A program made the translations under genes and the position numbers. Below, in pieces: positions 34,943 to 36,908 of a stretch of DNA of 36,908 nt. Within the stretch, counting starts at the first letter, position 1, and each line of letters starts with the position of its first letter. Origin of the DNA: Bacteroidaceae bacterium (GTDB lineage: Bacteria; Bacteroidota; Bacteroidia; Bacteroidales; Bacteroidaceae); NCBI GenBank assembly GCA_024401305.1, contig JAKSLI010000032.1:1-36908 (forward strand), read 5' to 3'. The notes below the pieces were generated by a model. It saw nothing but the letters and a program-made list of their open reading frames with translations. It ran no database searches and was not told the DNA's origin.

Positions 34943-35296
34943 CTACTTCTGTATATACTTGCGTCCGTTCTTGATTACGATACCCTTGTAGTTCTTGTCA
35001 ACCTGAACGCCGCGGAGGTCGTAAGTTGGAGCATCAGAGTTGCCGTCGATAGTAATGCCGTCGATAGCCGTTGGAGCTGTACCTGCCTTGATGACTACCT
35101 TAGAACAGATGGTATTGCCAGAGAGGTAAGCACCTTGTCCGGTATTGAATACGGCATCGGTAGGTTCGCTGACGTAGCTGTCGAAGAGGGCAATGTTATC
35201 AATCCATCTGAATGCGCCACCGTAAGAACATTCGGAAGTGACATTGGCGTTCTCGATGTTGAGCGTGCAGTAGTTGTTTCCCTCCTTGCGTGCATT
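34943..35296 (-). pseudogene. C-terminal remnant of a secreted protein
   Basis: A 117-codon minus-strand frame without an ATG, entered after a TGA at 35297-35299 and ending at TAG (34943-34945). It reads NYCTLNIENANVTSECSYGG, then FRWIDNIALFDSYVSEP, a beta-sandwich-like segment, and a typical secretion-linked tail (TYDLRGVQVDKNYKGIVI, then KNGRKYIQK). Everything upstream of the TGA fails to continue the protein. The product is likely the tail of an extracellular polysaccharide-acting or adhesive protein. It lies head-on to the remnant at 34592. Confidence 0.7.
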
Positions 35297-35483
35297 TCAC
35301 TCGTTTTAGGAACTGTTTGTCAAAGGTTTAACCTTAATCTTTAAATTACGGATTGTAACACGAACGATATGGAAAAGGAAAAATCGAAAGAGAAAGGTGT
35401 GTTTTTGTTTTTAATTCGTAAACAAAACAAACTAAGAGTACTTTTTTTGTAAGTATAAACACAAGATAAACAACAATTTATAG

Positions 35484-35491
35484 TAATTTTG
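35484..35491 (+). promoter_or_regulatory. -7 box for the ATP-grasp gene
   Basis: TAATTTTG, 62 nt before the ATG. No clear TTG at the usual distance upstream. Nothing else was recognised between 35300 and 35550. Confidence 0.6.
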
Positions 35492-35552
35492 CAGCATGTA
35501 AGCTTAGGCAACCAAAAATTATCAAAAGACTTAACACAAAAACTATAACAAA

Positions 35553-36908
35553 ATGGCTTACATTAACTTAAAAGAACTCGTTGACAGTCGTGATGCTGTC
35601 AACAAATGGATGGAACGCTTCGGTGTGCGCTTCGGTGTATATAAGCATGGGGTGTTCAACGAACAGCTGTTTCCATTCGATTCCATTCCGCGAGTAATAC
35701 CGAAGAAATCTTGGGATTATCTGGAGAAAGGATTGAAGCAAAGGGTGCGTGCTTTGAACATGTTCCTTTGGGACATTTATCACGAAAAGCAAATCATCAA
35801 GGATGGTGTAGTTCCTGAAGAGTTTGTCTATTCAAGCAAGGGCTACATGCCTGAGTGTGAAGGTGTTGACCCTGTTGGAAAGATTTACGCGCATATCGCC
35901 GGCATCGACCTCGTAGAGGGTAAGGATGGCGAATGGTATGTGCTGGAAGACAATCTCCGCATTCCGAGCGGTGCAAGTTATCCGATGATAGCTCGCAAGA
36001 TTTGCCGTAAGGTTTCGCCAACGACTTTCGCCTACAACACCGTTGAGGACAACCGCGACTACAGTCAGCTTCTTCGCGAGATGATGGACGACATGAAAGC
36101 GCCTATCGCAGCAGAGGACAAGGACGAGGTGATGATGTCCGTTATCCTTACACCTGGCAGATACAACTCCGCTTTCTTCGAGCATTCGTATCTTGCAGAG
36201 AAGACAGGAGCAACGCTTGCCTATCCTGGCGACTTGTTCGTGGAAGACAACAAGGTTTATTACGCCGGAATGTTCAAGCAGAAGATCCGTGTGGCTACCA
36301 TCTATCGCCGTGTGAGCGACGAATACATGGATCCGCTTGCTTTCGAGGCGTCTTCATTGCTTGGCATACCGGGTGTCATGGAGGCTTACAAGGCAGGAAA
36401 TGTGGCTCTGATAAACGCTATTGGCAATGGTGTTGCCGACGACAAGGGCATCTATTATTTCGTGCCAAAGATGGTGAAATACTATCTCAACGAAGAACCT
36501 ATCCTCCAGAACGCGCCAACCTATCTGCCTTATTACGAGGAGGATAAGAAGTATGTGCTCGACAATCTTGAGAAACTCGTGATAAAGGATGTTAGCGAGG
36601 CTGGCGGCTACGGAGTGATGTTCGGAAGTGACATGGACGAAAAGCGACTTGCCGAGGTGCGCAAACTTGTGGAAGACGAGCCAAGAAGATGGATAGCGCA
36701 GGAAGTTATCGACTTCAAGGATCTCGAACTTCTTGAAGGTGACGAGGTCGTTGAGCGCAAGGCTGACCTCCGTGCATTCGTTGTCAGTGGCAAGGAAACG
36801 AAGGTCTGGAAGAGTGGCTTGACACGCTTCTCACGCAACCCGGATTCATTTGTCGTGAACTCCAGCCAGGGCGGCGGATTCAAGGACACTTGGGTGATGG
36901 CAAAATAG
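35553..36908 (+). CDS. Circularly permuted ATP-grasp protein (type 2)
   Basis: 451 residues, complete: the TAG is the last codon of the window. Landmarks are RVIPKKSWDYLEKGLKQR near the start, HIAGIDLVEG, WYVLEDNLRIPSGASYPM (about 128-145, the family's most conserved block), GVMEAYKAGNVALINAIGNG, YYFVPKMVKYYL and VSEAGGYGVMFG. Members are amide ligases related to glutathionylspermidine synthase and are usually encoded next to an alpha-E (DUF403) helical protein and a transglutaminase-like protease; those would be expected just beyond the window. The reaction is not established. A single promoter box lies upstream. Confidence 0.9.
   Translation: MAYINLKELVDSRDAVNKWMERFGVRFGVYKHGVFNEQLFPFDSIPRVIPKKSWDYLEKGLKQRVRALNMFLWDIYHEKQIIKDGVVPEEFVYSSKGYMPECEGVDPVGKIYAHIAGIDLVEGKDGEWYVLEDNLRIPSGASYPMIARKICRKVSPTTFAYNTVEDNRDYSQLLREMMDDMKAPIAAEDKDEVMMSVILTPGRYNSAFFEHSYLAEKTGATLAYPGDLFVEDNKVYYAGMFKQKIRVATIYRRVSDEYMDPLAFEASSLLGIPGVMEAYKAGNVALINAIGNGVADDKGIYYFVPKMVKYYLNEEPILQNAPTYLPYYEEDKKYVLDNLEKLVIKDVSEAGGYGVMFGSDMDEKRLAEVRKLVEDEPRRWIAQEVIDFKDLELLEGDEVVERKADLRAFVVSGKETKVWKSGLTRFSRNPDSFVVNSSQGGGFKDTWVMAK

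Overview
The window looks like a chromosomal stretch from a Prevotella-like member of the Bacteroidales. The supporting signs are Bacteroidetes-type promoter boxes (TAnnTTTG, often with TTG/TTTG about 19-20 nt upstream) instead of -35/-10 boxes, little or no Shine-Dalgarno sequence, a TPR hybrid two-component regulator with an AraC output, a BspA-type leucine-rich-repeat protein, a TonB receptor/DUF4249 operon, and secreted proteins that end in short GxYxxxGxK-like tails. No rRNA, tRNA, CRISPR array or complete insertion sequence was seen.

Layout. 1-1.6 kb: the end of an unknown gene, then a leftward pair (glycosyltransferase family 2 and a small Lys/Ala-rich protein). 2-11.9 kb, rightward: CotH-like secreted protein, nagB, hybrid sensor/regulator, NAD-dependent epimerase, sufB without sufC or sufD, and a 4'-phosphopantetheinyl transferase. 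11.9-14 kb: a RelE/ParE toxin remnant, an uncharacterised protein and a divergent sigma-70 factor. 14-25.6 kb: guaB, two periplasmic parvulin-type prolyl isomerases, a large lipoprotein, a DUF5723 outer-membrane protein, an OstA/LptA-like protein and a GH105 hydrolase; most of this reads as an envelope-assembly block. 25.8-27.1 kb: argH. 27.4-34.1 kb, leftward: a lipoprotein/TonB receptor/DUF4249 operon, the leucine-rich-repeat protein and an Rpn-type PD-(D/E)XK nuclease. 34.6-35.3 kb: two gene remnants around a terminator. 35.5-36.9 kb: a circularly permuted ATP-grasp protein.

The most interesting material is non-coding. (1) Six gaps between genes hold composite elements built from 7-bp tandem units with TAA near the centre (GGCTAAA/GGGTAAA type or AAGTAAT/GAGTAAT type). 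Full copies have inverted arms about 25-90 bp apart. The GGCTAAA-type copies are bracketed by a 5' hairpin and a 3' hairpin whose stems change sequence between copies while staying complementary. That is covariation visible by eye and suggests selection on structure. (2) The leader of the leucine-rich-repeat gene can form two mutually exclusive structures: a terminator-like hairpin followed by a U-run just before the ATG, and a long-range helix that captures the 5' arm of that hairpin. A short Cys-rich reading frame lies between the two arms of the long helix, so this looks like an attenuator. (3) The glycosyltransferase gene carries palindromic repeat DNA in frame inside its coding region, and one of these repeats also occurs between the epimerase and sufB. 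All structure claims were made by hand pairing and all family names by recognition of motifs; no search or folding program was run.
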